Positions 7,918 to 14,865 are shown, counted from the first letter of the stretch. The stretch: 21,021 nt of DNA from a bacterium UBA6154 (GCA_002422375.1 DIUQ01000003.1:1-21021), one strand, 5' to 3'. Translations and numbers: made by a program. The notes: generated by a model from the sequence alone, not told the origin.

Positions 7918-8109
7918 GTGGCTGCAAACTGCGATATCTGCGGAAAGAGCCCCAGTTTCGGGCATAACGTGTCCCACTCGCATCGCCGCACCAAGCGTCG
8001 CTGGAACCCCAACATTCAGCGTGTTCGCGCTCTGGTAGGTCGTACCCCCAAGCGCCTCTATGTGTGCACCTCCTGCATTAAGGCCGGCAAGGTCGTTCGC
8101 GCGTCCTAA
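7918..8109 (+). CDS. rpmB: 50S ribosomal protein L28
   Basis: A 63-residue large-subunit protein with the L28 pattern: [12 protein letters not shown] at the start, then [20 protein letters not shown] and a [10 protein letters not shown] end. Four cysteines (C5, C8, C50, C53) mark the zinc-binding form. The start is a GTG with GAGGAG five bases upstream. It stands alone on the plus strand, divergent from the DAK-family gene and convergent with thiL (44-base gap, no strong terminator seen). Single rpmB at this place, near thiL and recG, is the actinobacterial arrangement. Confidence 0.96.
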   Translation: MAANCDICGKSPSFGHNVSHSHRRTKRRWNPNIQRVRALVGRTPKRLYVCTSCIKAGKVVRAS

Positions 8110-8153
8110 ACCCTGCCATGCCGGGTCCGATCTTTTCGGCGACCAACTCATTG

Positions 8154-9164
8154 TCATGCGCTAGGGAAATGGGTAAATCCACCTGATCCGTCAACGCCCA
8201 TTCCGTCAACTGTGACGACGGGGTGTGAATCAGGCTCCAGGTGCACTACCATCCCAACGGGCCGAAAACCGCTGGGTAACGTCGCGTCAGCAGGGAACGT
8301 GGCGACTAACGCGTGGTCGTCACCTCCAGTAATGACCCAGTCAACCGGATCAAGTCCGAATGCCGAGCCGGCACTCACCAAGTCCTCGGTCACTTCCAAC
8401 GCAGCTGAATCAATGTTCACACTCACATTCGACGACTGAGCAATATGACGCAGATCGGCGATGAGTCCATCAGAAATATCGGCCATAGCGTGCGCTCCCG
8501 CCTCCCGTGCCCGCACTCCCGCGGTGTAGTCAATCGTGGGGTACCGGAAGGCATCGACGAGGATTCGTGGAGAACGCAGGCCGCGCTGCAGGACTCGCAA
8601 CCCGGCTGCGGCACGACCCAATACGCCACACACCGCGACAACGTCACCGGCCCGTGCACCGGATCGGGTGAGCAGACCCTTCTTGGGGGCGCTACCCAGC
8701 GCCGTCACCGCCACAACGATCTTGTCGGATGCGCTGAGATCACCACCCACCACCCGAGCTCCAGCGATGGCGGCCTCGGCCGTCAGCCCAGTGAAGAGTT
8801 CGCGAACAAATGACATGGGTGTATCAGACGGGAATGCCAAACCAACGACGAGATCGGTGGGCGTTGTTCCCATGGCACAAATATCTGCCATGGCTGCAGC
8901 TGCACACCGTCGCCCAATATCTATAGCGCTGGACCAATCGGTTCGAAAGTGGCGATCTTCTACAAACATGTCAACACTGATAGCCCACGGAGTATTTCGC
9001 GATGCAATAACTGCGGAGTCATCTCCGGCACCCACAATGAGCGCAGGCAAATCGAGATTGGCTGCTGCTTGCGCTGCAATCTCTTGTAGCTGATCAATAA
9101 CACCGAACTCGCCGACGACTCCGAGCGTATTGCGTGGTTCCTCGCGTGAATCGTGAGCAGACAT
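8154..9164 (-). CDS. thiL: Thiamine-monophosphate kinase
   Basis: Phosphorylates thiamine monophosphate with ATP to thiamine diphosphate, the active cofactor; last step of thiamine synthesis. The 336-residue protein shows the AIR-synthase/PurM-like fold motifs in order: GEFGVIDQL (18-26), GAGDDSAVI (45-53, metal and ATP aspartates), SVDMFVEDRHF (63-73), MADICAMG (92-99), GGD (140-142), DISDGL (229-234) and GGDDHAL (280-286). The ATG start has GGAAG about nine bases upstream. It is divergent from the DUF3515 lipoprotein gene (55-base gap) and convergent with rpmB. No other thiamine gene is nearby. Confidence 0.95.
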   Translation of the reverse strand: MSAHDSREEPRNTLGVVGEFGVIDQLQEIAAQAAANLDLPALIVGAGDDSAVIASRNTPWAISVDMFVEDRHFRTDWSSAIDIGRRCAAAAMADICAMGTTPTDLVVGLAFPSDTPMSFVRELFTGLTAEAAIAGARVVGGDLSASDKIVVAVTALGSAPKKGLLTRSGARAGDVVAVCGVLGRAAAGLRVLQRGLRSPRILVDAFRYPTIDYTAGVRAREAGAHAMADISDGLIADLRHIAQSSNVSVNIDSAALEVTEDLVSAGSAFGLDPVDWVITGGDDHALVATFPADATLPSGFRPVGMVVHLEPDSHPVVTVDGMGVDGSGGFTHFPSA

Positions 9165-9207
9165 GAATACTTACTTCCCTGAGCGCAATGGAGTGATAAA
9201 GAAACTA

Positions 9208-9213
9208 TAGAGT
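9208..9213 (+). promoter_or_regulatory. Putative -10 box for leaderless lipoprotein mRNA
   Basis: TAGAGT matches the actinobacterial -10 pattern TANNNT and ends exactly six bases before the GTG start of the lipoprotein gene, which lacks a good Shine-Dalgarno. A leaderless transcript is inferred. No recognisable -35 is present. Confidence 0.4.
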
Positions 9214-9219
9214 GAGTAG

Positions 9220-9672
9220 GTGAGCATTTCGCGCATTCACAAGGGTGAGGTGCCTTTCTCGTTGGCCGCAATTTCTCTGTGCATGGCCATGCTGAGCGGT
9301 TGCTCGCAGACCCTCAGCATTGATCCCGGACCCTTCGGCGAAAACCCTTACTGCATACATCTGATGTCAAGAATTCCGGTGGAATTGGGGGGTGCACTCA
9401 TTCGCACGACAGATGCAGGTGCCGAGGGTGTCGCAGCCTGGGGCGATCCAGCAATTGTGATGCGTTGCGGTGTCATCCAACCCCCATCTCTCGAAGCCAC
9501 CAGCCAACTATTCACCATCAACGAAATCGACTGGCTTCCCGAGGAACTCACCAGTGGGCAACGATTCACTAGCATGAATACACCCTCCTTTGTGGAAGTG
9601 AATATTCCTGAGGGTTACGACCCAGCCTCGGGCGTGCTGGTAGACCTTGCACCCGCATTGGCCACTAACTGA
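9220..9672 (+). CDS. DUF3515-family secreted lipoprotein
   Basis: A 150-residue protein with a lipoprotein signal: a basic N-terminus, the hydrophobic run FSLAAISLCMAML, and the lipobox LSGC with the lipidated cysteine at residue 28. The rest is a small extracytoplasmic domain with three further cysteines (in NPYCIH, RCGV) and the typical DUF3515 course: LGGA near 57, then WGDPAIVMRCGV, and ending NIPEGYDPASGVLVDLAPAL. The function of the family is unknown. It lies between thiL and ddl, the usual actinobacterial neighbourhood, which hints at an envelope role but proves none. The GTG start has no clear Shine-Dalgarno; a TAGAGT box six bases before it suggests leaderless expression. Its last 58 bases overlap the 3' end of convergent ddl. 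Confidence 0.85.
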   Translation: MSISRIHKGEVPFSLAAISLCMAMLSGCSQTLSIDPGPFGENPYCIHLMSRIPVELGGALIRTTDAGAEGVAAWGDPAIVMRCGVIQPPSLEATSQLFTINEIDWLPEELTSGQRFTSMNTPSFVEVNIPEGYDPASGVLVDLAPALATN

Positions 9673-10724
9673 TGCACCAGATCCGCAAAAGAAATTCCGC
9701 CCGCTTCCCACATCCGGGAGTACATGGAGATGTCTGTGAAACCGGGCGCTGTATTGATCTCATTAAAAATAATTGTGGAGTCTTTATCTAGGAAAAAATC
9801 AACGCGGACATAGTCACGACATCCGAGCAGACGGAAAATGTCAATGGCTCGAGTCCGAATCTCATTCGCGATCTCGGGATCAAGGTCTGCCGGGACAACC
9901 AACTCAGCTCCGTGGGCCAGATACTTGGCGGTGAAATCATAGAATTCGAAATCGGGATGTAGACGTATCTCTCCCACCGGACTGGCCGACAGCGAACCCC
10001 CAACGTCAAGTACGGCCACCTCGAGTTCGCGTGGTTGACTAATGGCCGCTTCAATGATCACCCTGTCAGACACAGAAAAAGCCGCCCGAATTGCCTCACG
10101 TAGGTCACTACTCGCACTTACCTTGGTGATCCCCGCTGAGGAACCTCCGGAAGCCGGTTTAACAAAGTACGCGTCAGACCCTAGTTCCGCTACCCGAGTA
10201 GAAACTTCACGGGGAGACGTTGCTTGAGTGACTTCGATCCACGTTCCCCCGCCTACCCCCGAGCTCTGTACTACTCGTTTGGTGGTGACCTTGTTCATGG
10301 AGATAGCAGATGCCTCTACCCCAGAGCCCACATAAGAGATTCCAGCCGAGTCGAGCACACCCTGAAGTTGTCCGTCTTCCCCGCCTACCCCGTGAACAAT
10401 CGGAAACGCGACACGGCATGAAATGAATTCGCTGCCAACGTGAAAGCCCGGCAAAGTGGGATCCATGGAAAGTTGAACCGGGTGCCCGTCTGATGACACG
10501 AAGGGAAGTACGTTGTCAACCACAGAGAACGACAAGACGTCCTCAACGGCAACCTTTCTCCAGACACCATTAGGACTGATCCCAATACAGGTGACGGGAA
10601 ATCCGAGGTCAACGAGTGCGGATGTGATGGAACGGGCACTCAGGCAGGACACCCCGTGTTCAGGACCCACGCCCCCAAAGATGACCGCCACTCGCGGGTG
10701 CGTAACCCCTGGTATCGCTGCCAT
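9615..10724 (-). CDS. ddl: D-alanine--D-alanine ligase
   Basis: ATP-grasp ligase that joins two D-alanines for peptidoglycan precursors in the cytoplasm. From the ATG at 10722-10724 the protein has 369 residues. Motifs: RVAVIFGGVGPEHGVSC at the N-terminus, PASGGSSAGITKV (the ATP-grasp glycine-rich loop), FYDFTAKYL (omega loop with the KY tyrosine usual in D-Ala-D-Ala enzymes rather than D-lactate ones) and the FNEINTAPGFTDISMYSRMWE metal-binding end. A GTG at 10764-10766 would add 14 residues but has no ribosome site and no family support; the ATG also lacks one but has TACGGT exactly six bases upstream, so leaderless translation is possible. The last 20 or so residues (GARSTSTPEAGS end) are encoded opposite the DUF3515 gene. 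Confidence 0.94.
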   Translation of the reverse strand: MAAIPGVTHPRVAVIFGGVGPEHGVSCLSARSITSALVDLGFPVTCIGISPNGVWRKVAVEDVLSFSVVDNVLPFVSSDGHPVQLSMDPTLPGFHVGSEFISCRVAFPIVHGVGGEDGQLQGVLDSAGISYVGSGVEASAISMNKVTTKRVVQSSGVGGGTWIEVTQATSPREVSTRVAELGSDAYFVKPASGGSSAGITKVSASSDLREAIRAAFSVSDRVIIEAAISQPRELEVAVLDVGGSLSASPVGEIRLHPDFEFYDFTAKYLAHGAELVVPADLDPEIANEIRTRAIDIFRLLGCRDYVRVDFFLDKDSTIIFNEINTAPGFTDISMYSRMWEAGGISFADLVHQLVANAGARSTSTPEAGS

Positions 10725-10730
10725 GGTCTG

Positions 10731-10736
10731 ACCGTA
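10731..10736 (-). promoter_or_regulatory. Putative -10 box for leaderless ddl mRNA
   Basis: On the minus strand TACGGT (TANNNT) is followed by CAGACC and the ATG of ddl. No Shine-Dalgarno or -35 is visible. This supports the ATG at 10724 over the upstream GTG. Confidence 0.35.
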
Positions 10737-10769
10737 TCGCGACAGGGTATCTTGGCGTGCAGCCACGGA

Positions 10770-10775
10770 TAGGCT
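10770..10775 (+). promoter_or_regulatory. Putative -10 box for leaderless PLP-enzyme mRNA
   Basis: TAGGCT (TANNNT) is followed by TTATCC and the ATG at 10782. It lies inside a small inverted repeat, GGATA-GGCTT-TATCC (10767-10781), directly abutting the start codon. No Shine-Dalgarno or -35 is visible. Confidence 0.4.
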
Positions 10776-10781
10776 TTATCC

Positions 10782-11837
10782 ATGACACCGGAATGGCACG
10801 CGAGCACGCAGGCAGTCTCCGCGGGGAGACCACCTCGAACACCTGATAACCCCGTCAATCAACCCATCGTCCCGGCTTCTACCTTTCACGCTGAAGGTGA
10901 CATGGAGTACGCCCGAGAAGGCACCCCCAGTGCGGCTGCATTAGAAACCGCCATCGGCGCCCTGGAACATGGACACGCCACCGTTTTTTCCTCGGGCATG
11001 GCAGCCGCAACGGCACTCCTAGATCTTGTTCCTTATGGTGCCCATGTTCTCGCTCCCATTAATACCTACACCGGTGTCGCGGTACGTCTCCGCGAGCTAG
11101 CTGACCGTGGACTCATTCGTCTGACCTTGATCCACCCGCGGGATACGCAAGGGATCATTGACCACCTGCCCGCTGTTGATCTGGTATGGCTCGAATCTCC
11201 TACTAACCCCATGATGGAGGAAGCTGACCTCCCTGCATGTCTCACCGCAACACATGAAGCAGGTGTGATATCCGTGGTGGACAACACATTCGCCACACCA
11301 GTACACCAGCAGCCGCTCACCCTAGGTGCCACCTATGTCCTGCACAGCGTGACCAAAATGCTCAGTGGGCACTCAGATCTTCTGATGGGTGCAGTGGTTA
11401 CCTCAGATCCCGACCGGGCAGAACAGATCCGAATTCGCCGGATACTCCTCGGCGCCATGCCGAGCTCCTTCGACTGCTATCTAGCACTGCGAGGACTGCG
11501 CACATTGTTTCTTCGGTATGAAAAGTCGGAATCCAATGCTCGCTACATTGCTGACAGACTTCGAGAGCATCCGTCCGTCCTGGCGGTCCGATACCCGGGG
11601 TGGGGATCCATGCTGGCAATTGAGGTTTCTGGAGATGCCGATTCAGTATGCCGAGCAACTACATTGTGGACGTACGCAACCAGCCTGGGCGGAGTTGAAT
11701 CCCTCTTGGAACGACGTCGCCGATGGGAATTAGAAAGTGACACTGTGCCGGAGAACCTCATTCGGTTATCCCTAGGAATTGAGCACCCAGCAGACTTGTG
11801 GACAGATCTAGAGCAAGCACTTGATCAGGCTCAATAG
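10782..11837 (+). CDS. Cys/Met-metabolism PLP enzyme (cystathionine gamma-synthase/lyase type)
   Basis: A fold-type I PLP enzyme of the trans-sulfuration family, 351 residues against the usual 380-400. Family features: YAREGTP (43-49, the YxR pair that contacts the cofactor phosphate of the neighbour subunit), SSGMAAAT (70-77), WLESPTNP (136-143), DNTFATP (167-173) and HSVTKMLSGHSDLLMG (188-203), with K192 as the Schiff-base lysine. The C-terminal SLGGVESLLE (301-310) is also kept. Between VRYPG (269-273) and SMLAIEV (276-282) roughly 20 residues present in relatives (the HP...A..QM segment) are missing. Whether it acts as cystathionine gamma-synthase, gamma-lyase or methionine gamma-lyase cannot be told from sequence alone. 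It stands alone, divergent from ddl, and its stop abuts that of gpsA (TAG-CTA). Confidence 0.88.
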   Translation: MTPEWHASTQAVSAGRPPRTPDNPVNQPIVPASTFHAEGDMEYAREGTPSAAALETAIGALEHGHATVFSSGMAAATALLDLVPYGAHVLAPINTYTGVAVRLRELADRGLIRLTLIHPRDTQGIIDHLPAVDLVWLESPTNPMMEEADLPACLTATHEAGVISVVDNTFATPVHQQPLTLGATYVLHSVTKMLSGHSDLLMGAVVTSDPDRAEQIRIRRILLGAMPSSFDCYLALRGLRTLFLRYEKSESNARYIADRLREHPSVLAVRYPGWGSMLAIEVSGDADSVCRATTLWTYATSLGGVESLLERRRRWELESDTVPENLIRLSLGIEHPADLWTDLEQALDQAQ

Positions 11838-12833
11838 CTATTCCGCTCTGATATCACGTTGCATGAAAGCGGTTAGCAATTGAGCTGGTGCTTTTCCGTG
11901 ATGCAAAACCTGAACAACTTCATAGGTGATGGGCATATCCACCGAATGCTTATTCGCCAAATCTAGAATTGGCTCACAGCTCTTATAAGCCTCACATGTT
12001 TGGGCAGTGATATCGATTGTCTCCGCAACACTGAGACCTTTCCCTAAATTTTCTCCAAATGTTCGGTTCCGTGAGAGTGGAGACTGACACGTCGCGACCA
12101 AATCTCCAACCCCGGCCAAGCCGAGGAATGTGATGGGGTCAGCTCCCAGCGCACCGCCGAGTCGCACAATTTCCGCCAACCCCCGGGTAATGAGGGACGC
12201 CTGTGAGTTTTCGCCGAGCCCCATTCCGACGGCAATTCCATTAGCCAAGGCAATGACATTCTTCACCGCTCCGCCAATTTCCGTGCCAATAACGTCAGTC
12301 GTCCAGTAGGGGCGGAAATAATCCGTGGTGCATGCGGCGGCCACTTGCCGTGCGCACTGCTCATTTTCTGAAGCGACCGTTGTGGCAGTGGGCTGATGAA
12401 CGATTATTTCCCTCGCTAGGTTTGGTCCGGAAACAACAGCAATGCGATCGGCCGAGGCGCCAGTGACTTCAGCGATAACTTGACTCATGCGCTCATTGGA
12501 GACCAGTTCTATGCCCTTCATCAAACTAACAAACACTGTGTCAGGTCCACACAGGGCAGCCCATTCGGAGAGGTTGCTCCGGAGTGCTTGCGCTGGAATG
12601 GCCAAGACAACCATGTCAGCATCGCGTAAAGCGGTGGCACTTTCGGTGGTTGCTGACATGGACTCCGGGAGTTTCACTCCGGGGTGATACACCGGGTTCA
12701 CGTGATCACTGTTGATGGAATCAACTAGATGCTGATCGCGTGACCAGATAGTGACCGTGCACCCAGAATCAGCCATTACTGCCGCAAAAGCTGTGCCCCA
12801 TGAGCCACTCCCCATCATGGCGACTCGAGTCAT
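11838..12833 (-). CDS. gpsA: Glycerol-3-phosphate dehydrogenase [NAD(P)+]
   Basis: Reduces dihydroxyacetone phosphate to sn-glycerol 3-phosphate, the backbone for phospholipids. The 331-residue protein has the dinucleotide-binding GSGSWGTAFA (8-17), SLMKGIE (103-109), SGPNLAREI (135-143), the catalytic lysine K191 in GTEIGGAVKNVIALANGIAVG, and the ENSQASLITRGLAEI stretch (208-222). The ATG start has a strong AAAGGAG seven bases upstream and overlaps the plsC stop as ATGA. Pairing with plsC makes a phospholipid-precursor operon. The stop sits back to back with that of the convergent PLP gene, leaving no room for a terminator between the coding regions. Confidence 0.96.
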   Translation of the reverse strand: MTRVAMMGSGSWGTAFAAVMADSGCTVTIWSRDQHLVDSINSDHVNPVYHPGVKLPESMSATTESATALRDADMVVLAIPAQALRSNLSEWAALCGPDTVFVSLMKGIELVSNERMSQVIAEVTGASADRIAVVSGPNLAREIIVHQPTATTVASENEQCARQVAAACTTDYFRPYWTTDVIGTEIGGAVKNVIALANGIAVGMGLGENSQASLITRGLAEIVRLGGALGADPITFLGLAGVGDLVATCQSPLSRNRTFGENLGKGLSVAETIDITAQTCEAYKSCEPILDLANKHSVDMPITYEVVQVLHHGKAPAQLLTAFMQRDIRAE

Positions 12834-13570
12834 GAGTCTGCTCCTTTGCGCGGCGCAACGAATAACTGAGAGGGTGGATCCTCTCCCCTAATCTGAGCTT
12901 CCATGTTCGCCAAACTGTGCATGAGTAGATCGGTTGCCTGATGGAGGAGTTCCGGGGTCCATTCCTTGCCCCGGTAGTTCGTCAGATCAATAGGTGGCCC
13001 TAACCACACGTGCATTGTTTTCCTGGGAAATAATTTAAATTCCTTCTTATAGGGCCCCATCACCGCTTGGGCACCCCATTGGACCATGGGGTAAAGCGGG
13101 GCGCCGGAGGCAAGAGCAATTCGAACCGCACCCGTTTTGCCCTCCATTGGCCACAACTGCGGGTCTTTGGTGATCGTCCCTTCGGGGTACACCACCACGC
13201 ACTCACCCCGCTCCACCGCCGTTACGGCGTCACGAAATGCACCGACCGCTTCTGCGCTTTCTCGATACACGCGAATCTGACCGGCGTTGGAAATAACCCA
13301 ACCCACAATAGGAACTCGAAAAACTGATTCCTTACCCAGAAATCTTGGCGGGCGATTATGCCCCCAGAGCGCATGGGCAACAGGCAGCGGATCGAACCAT
13401 GATGTGTGATTGGTAGCCACAATGATTCCGCCATCAACCGAATCCAACTGGTCAAAGCCACGCCAATCACGCTTGGTGAAGATCATGAGCAATGGCCACA
13501 AGAGGAACACCGCAATCCGATATCCCGGACCGAGCTTTGAAGCACGAGTGGGATGACCAGGCACTTGCAC
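12830..13570 (-). CDS. plsC: 1-acyl-sn-glycerol-3-phosphate acyltransferase
   Basis: Acylates lysophosphatidate to phosphatidate at the membrane. The 246-residue protein has one N-terminal hydrophobic segment (YRIAVFLLWPLLMIF, about 17-31), the catalytic HX4D motif NHTSWFD (54-60), the glycerol-phosphate-binding KESVFRVPIVG (80-90), and YPEGT (128-132). The GTG start has AGG six bases upstream. The C-terminal tail is proline- and lysine-rich. It is transcribed with gpsA (4-base overlap) and diverges from fbiD. The family also includes acyltransferases for other lysophospholipids, so the exact acceptor is inferred. Confidence 0.92.
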   Translation of the reverse strand: MQVPGHPTRASKLGPGYRIAVFLLWPLLMIFTKRDWRGFDQLDSVDGGIIVATNHTSWFDPLPVAHALWGHNRPPRFLGKESVFRVPIVGWVISNAGQIRVYRESAEAVGAFRDAVTAVERGECVVVYPEGTITKDPQLWPMEGKTGAVRIALASGAPLYPMVQWGAQAVMGPYKKEFKLFPRKTMHVWLGPPIDLTNYRGKEWTPELLHQATDLLMHSLANMEAQIRGEDPPSQLFVAPRKGADS

Positions 13571-13589
13571 AGACTACCTGTCGACCGGG

Positions 13590-13595
13590 TTGAAT
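13590..13595 (+). promoter_or_regulatory. Weak putative -10 box before fbiD
   Basis: TTGAAT matches TATAAT at four of six positions and ends six bases before the ATG at 13602. The same bases could be read as a TTG start for a version four residues longer. No Shine-Dalgarno or good -35 is visible for either. Confidence 0.25.
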
Positions 13596-13601
13596 GAACC
13601 C

Positions 13602-14357
13602 ATGTTGAGCACCCAGTGGCATGCAATTGTGCCCGCTAAACGTTTGGTCGAATCGAAGACTCGCCTGGGCAGAATAGATCTCAGTATTCCCTTTTTGACA
13701 GACGTCTTGACAGCGCTCGCAGAAAGCACTCAGATCGCGGACATCACGGTGGTAACCAGTGATAGCACAATCGCCGACGTAGCGTCTGGACTGAACTGTG
13801 CCGTCGTGGAGGAATTGGGCGAGCCAGGCCTTCTCCCAGCCATTAACCAAGGAATTCAGAGTTTGCCCGCCATCGAACGAGCACATATTGTGGTTGTGTT
13901 GGGGGATATACCGTGTCTAACAGCAACAGATGTCAGCAACTTCCTTGTCGCGGGTGCAAAGTATCCCTGCGCTTTTCTCAGCGATGCTGAGGGAACAGGT
14001 AGCACTATGTGGATGCGGACCGATAACACGTCTGATCTGCCTTGCTTCGGACCCAGATCCCGAGCAGCTCACCGAGAAGCCGGAGCCACGGAGATTCACG
14101 AACCTCACCTTGCCTCGGCACGGAGGGATGTCGACACCGAAGTAAATCTATGGGACGCGATTCGCTTGGGGCTAGGTACATCGACAACAACTGCCCTGCA
14201 AGGACAATCAACACCCCCATCCGCAGTGTTAACGATCGCCTCGATCGATCCTTTAACTGCCGTCGATGAATCGGGGCGTATTCAGCACCTTGAAACCGAA
14301 GACATTGCGCCGCTCAGGACCGTCCGCGTTGGTCAGCGTGTGATTGTTCCCCGATAG
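13602..14357 (+). CDS. fbiD: Phosphoenolpyruvate/2-phospholactate guanylyltransferase with C-terminal extension
   Basis: FbiD/CofC-type nucleotidyltransferase that makes the GDP-activated three-carbon precursor for coenzyme F420. Counted from the ATG at 13602, the protein is 251 residues. Family motifs: WHAIVPAKRLVESKTRL at the N-terminus, VVLGDIPCL (about 98-106), the FLSDAEGTGSTMW segment (125-137), FGPRSRAAHREAGA (149-162) and RRDVDTEVNLWDA (174-186), where relatives typically end a little later. About 50 further residues follow: a Thr/Gln/Pro-rich linker, then a compact beta-rich segment ending LRTVRVGQRVIVPR. The start is uncertain: a TTG at 13590 would add four residues and neither has a ribosome site. 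No other F420 gene is in the window. Confidence 0.85.
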   Translation: MLSTQWHAIVPAKRLVESKTRLGRIDLSIPFLTDVLTALAESTQIADITVVTSDSTIADVASGLNCAVVEELGEPGLLPAINQGIQSLPAIERAHIVVVLGDIPCLTATDVSNFLVAGAKYPCAFLSDAEGTGSTMWMRTDNTSDLPCFGPRSRAAHREAGATEIHEPHLASARRDVDTEVNLWDAIRLGLGTSTTTALQGQSTPPSAVLTIASIDPLTAVDESGRIQHLETEDIAPLRTVRVGQRVIVPR

Positions 14358-14366
14358 CCCTACAAA

Positions 14367-14405
14367 TATTAATGGCCGCCTCCTACACGGTGGCGGCCAT
14401 TAATA
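14367..14405. terminator. Bidirectional intrinsic terminator between fbiD and hup
   Basis: A perfect 14-bp stem, TATTAATGGCCGCC (14367-14380) and GGCGGCCATTAATA (14392-14405), with an 11-base loop. The GC core is flanked by A/T-rich arms, and on the minus strand the stem runs into TATTTG. It sits exactly between the convergent stops of fbiD (14357) and hup (14416) and should end both transcripts. Confidence 0.9.
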
Positions 14406-14415
14406 AATGATGTAA

Positions 14416-14820
14416 TTACTTGCGACCCTTGGGTGCCGCTTTCTTAGCAACAGCCTTCTTGGGTGCGGCCTTCTTAGCAACAGCCTTCTTGGGTGCGGCC
14501 TTCTTAGCAACAGCCTTCTTAGCAGATGCACTAGCCATTTTCTTGTCGCCAGCAACGAAAGCCTTGAACTCTGCACCCGCACGGAACTTGGGAAGTTTGG
14601 TGGCCTTGATCTTGACCGTCTCACCTGTGCGTGGGTTGCGACCAAGTCGTGCCTTGCGTGCCTGTGCCTCAAAGACACCAAAGCCGCTGATTGCTACCTT
14701 TTCCCCACGAACAACGGAACGCTTTGTTTCATCAATGAACATATCAACAACAGCAGTAACGTCGCGCTTGCTCATGTCAAGAGCTGCGGCTACTGAATCT
14801 ACAATTTCTGCTTTATTCAC
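14416..14820 (-). CDS. hup: HU-family nucleoid protein with lysine/alanine repeat tail
   Basis: Histone-like DNA-binding protein, 134 residues. Residues 1-90 are a normal HU domain (MNKAEIVDSVAAAL start, ISGFGVFEAQARKARLGRNPRTGE signature at 44-67, ending KFRAGAEFKAFV). A basic tail follows, containing three exact copies of KKAVAKKAAP (101-130) and ending KGRK. Such tails occur in actinobacterial HupB, where they add DNA binding and compaction. The GTG start has GGAGGGG seven bases upstream; that site lies within a 12-base palindrome, and a second hairpin lies just upstream, so expression may be controlled through the leader. The 163-base gap to leuD holds these elements and no promoter that I can defend. 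The transcript ends at the strong hairpin after its stop. Confidence 0.96.
   Translation of the reverse strand: MNKAEIVDSVAAALDMSKRDVTAVVDMFIDETKRSVVRGEKVAISGFGVFEAQARKARLGRNPRTGETVKIKATKLPKFRAGAEFKAFVAGDKKMASASAKKAVAKKAAPKKAVAKKAAPKKAVAKKAAPKGRK
14431..14520. repeat. Three tandem 30-bp repeats within hup
   Basis: Units at 14431-14460, 14461-14490 and 14491-14520. The last two are identical over 30 bases; the first differs at two positions. Each encodes one KKAVAKKAAP decapeptide. Near identity at synonymous sites points to recent duplication by slippage or unequal recombination. Confidence 0.95.
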
Positions 14821-14828
14821 GAGTTAAC

Positions 14829-14840
14829 CCCTCCGGAGGG
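14829..14840. promoter_or_regulatory. Palindrome overlapping the hup ribosome-binding site
   Basis: CCCTCCGGAGGG is a perfect 12-base palindrome. Its minus-strand GGAGGG half is the Shine-Dalgarno of hup. As it has no loop, it would work as a DNA-binding site or through pairing with other RNA more readily than as a simple hairpin. Confidence 0.45.
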
Positions 14841-14847
14841 TGATCAG

Positions 14848-14865
14848 GTTGGTCGGATGACCAAC
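14848..14865. promoter_or_regulatory. Short hairpin in the hup leader
   Basis: GTTGGTC and GACCAAC form a perfect 7-bp stem around the four-base loop GGAT, seven bases upstream of the palindrome over the ribosome site. It could be an operator or a leader RNA hairpin. Confidence 0.45.

Noticed and set aside
8110..8153. Terminator between rpmB and thiL
   Set aside because: Only a four-base ACCC/GGGT pairing is visible and no T-run follows, so a call is not justified.
8536..9093. Plus-strand open frame of 185 codons opposite thiL
   Set aside because: Antisense to the thiL core; Ala/Thr/Arg-rich composition is a shadow of thiL codon use.
14431..14520. Tandem repeats considered as CRISPR or satellite DNA
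   Set aside because: Repeats are directly adjacent without spacers and encode the in-frame KKAVAKKAAP tail of HU.
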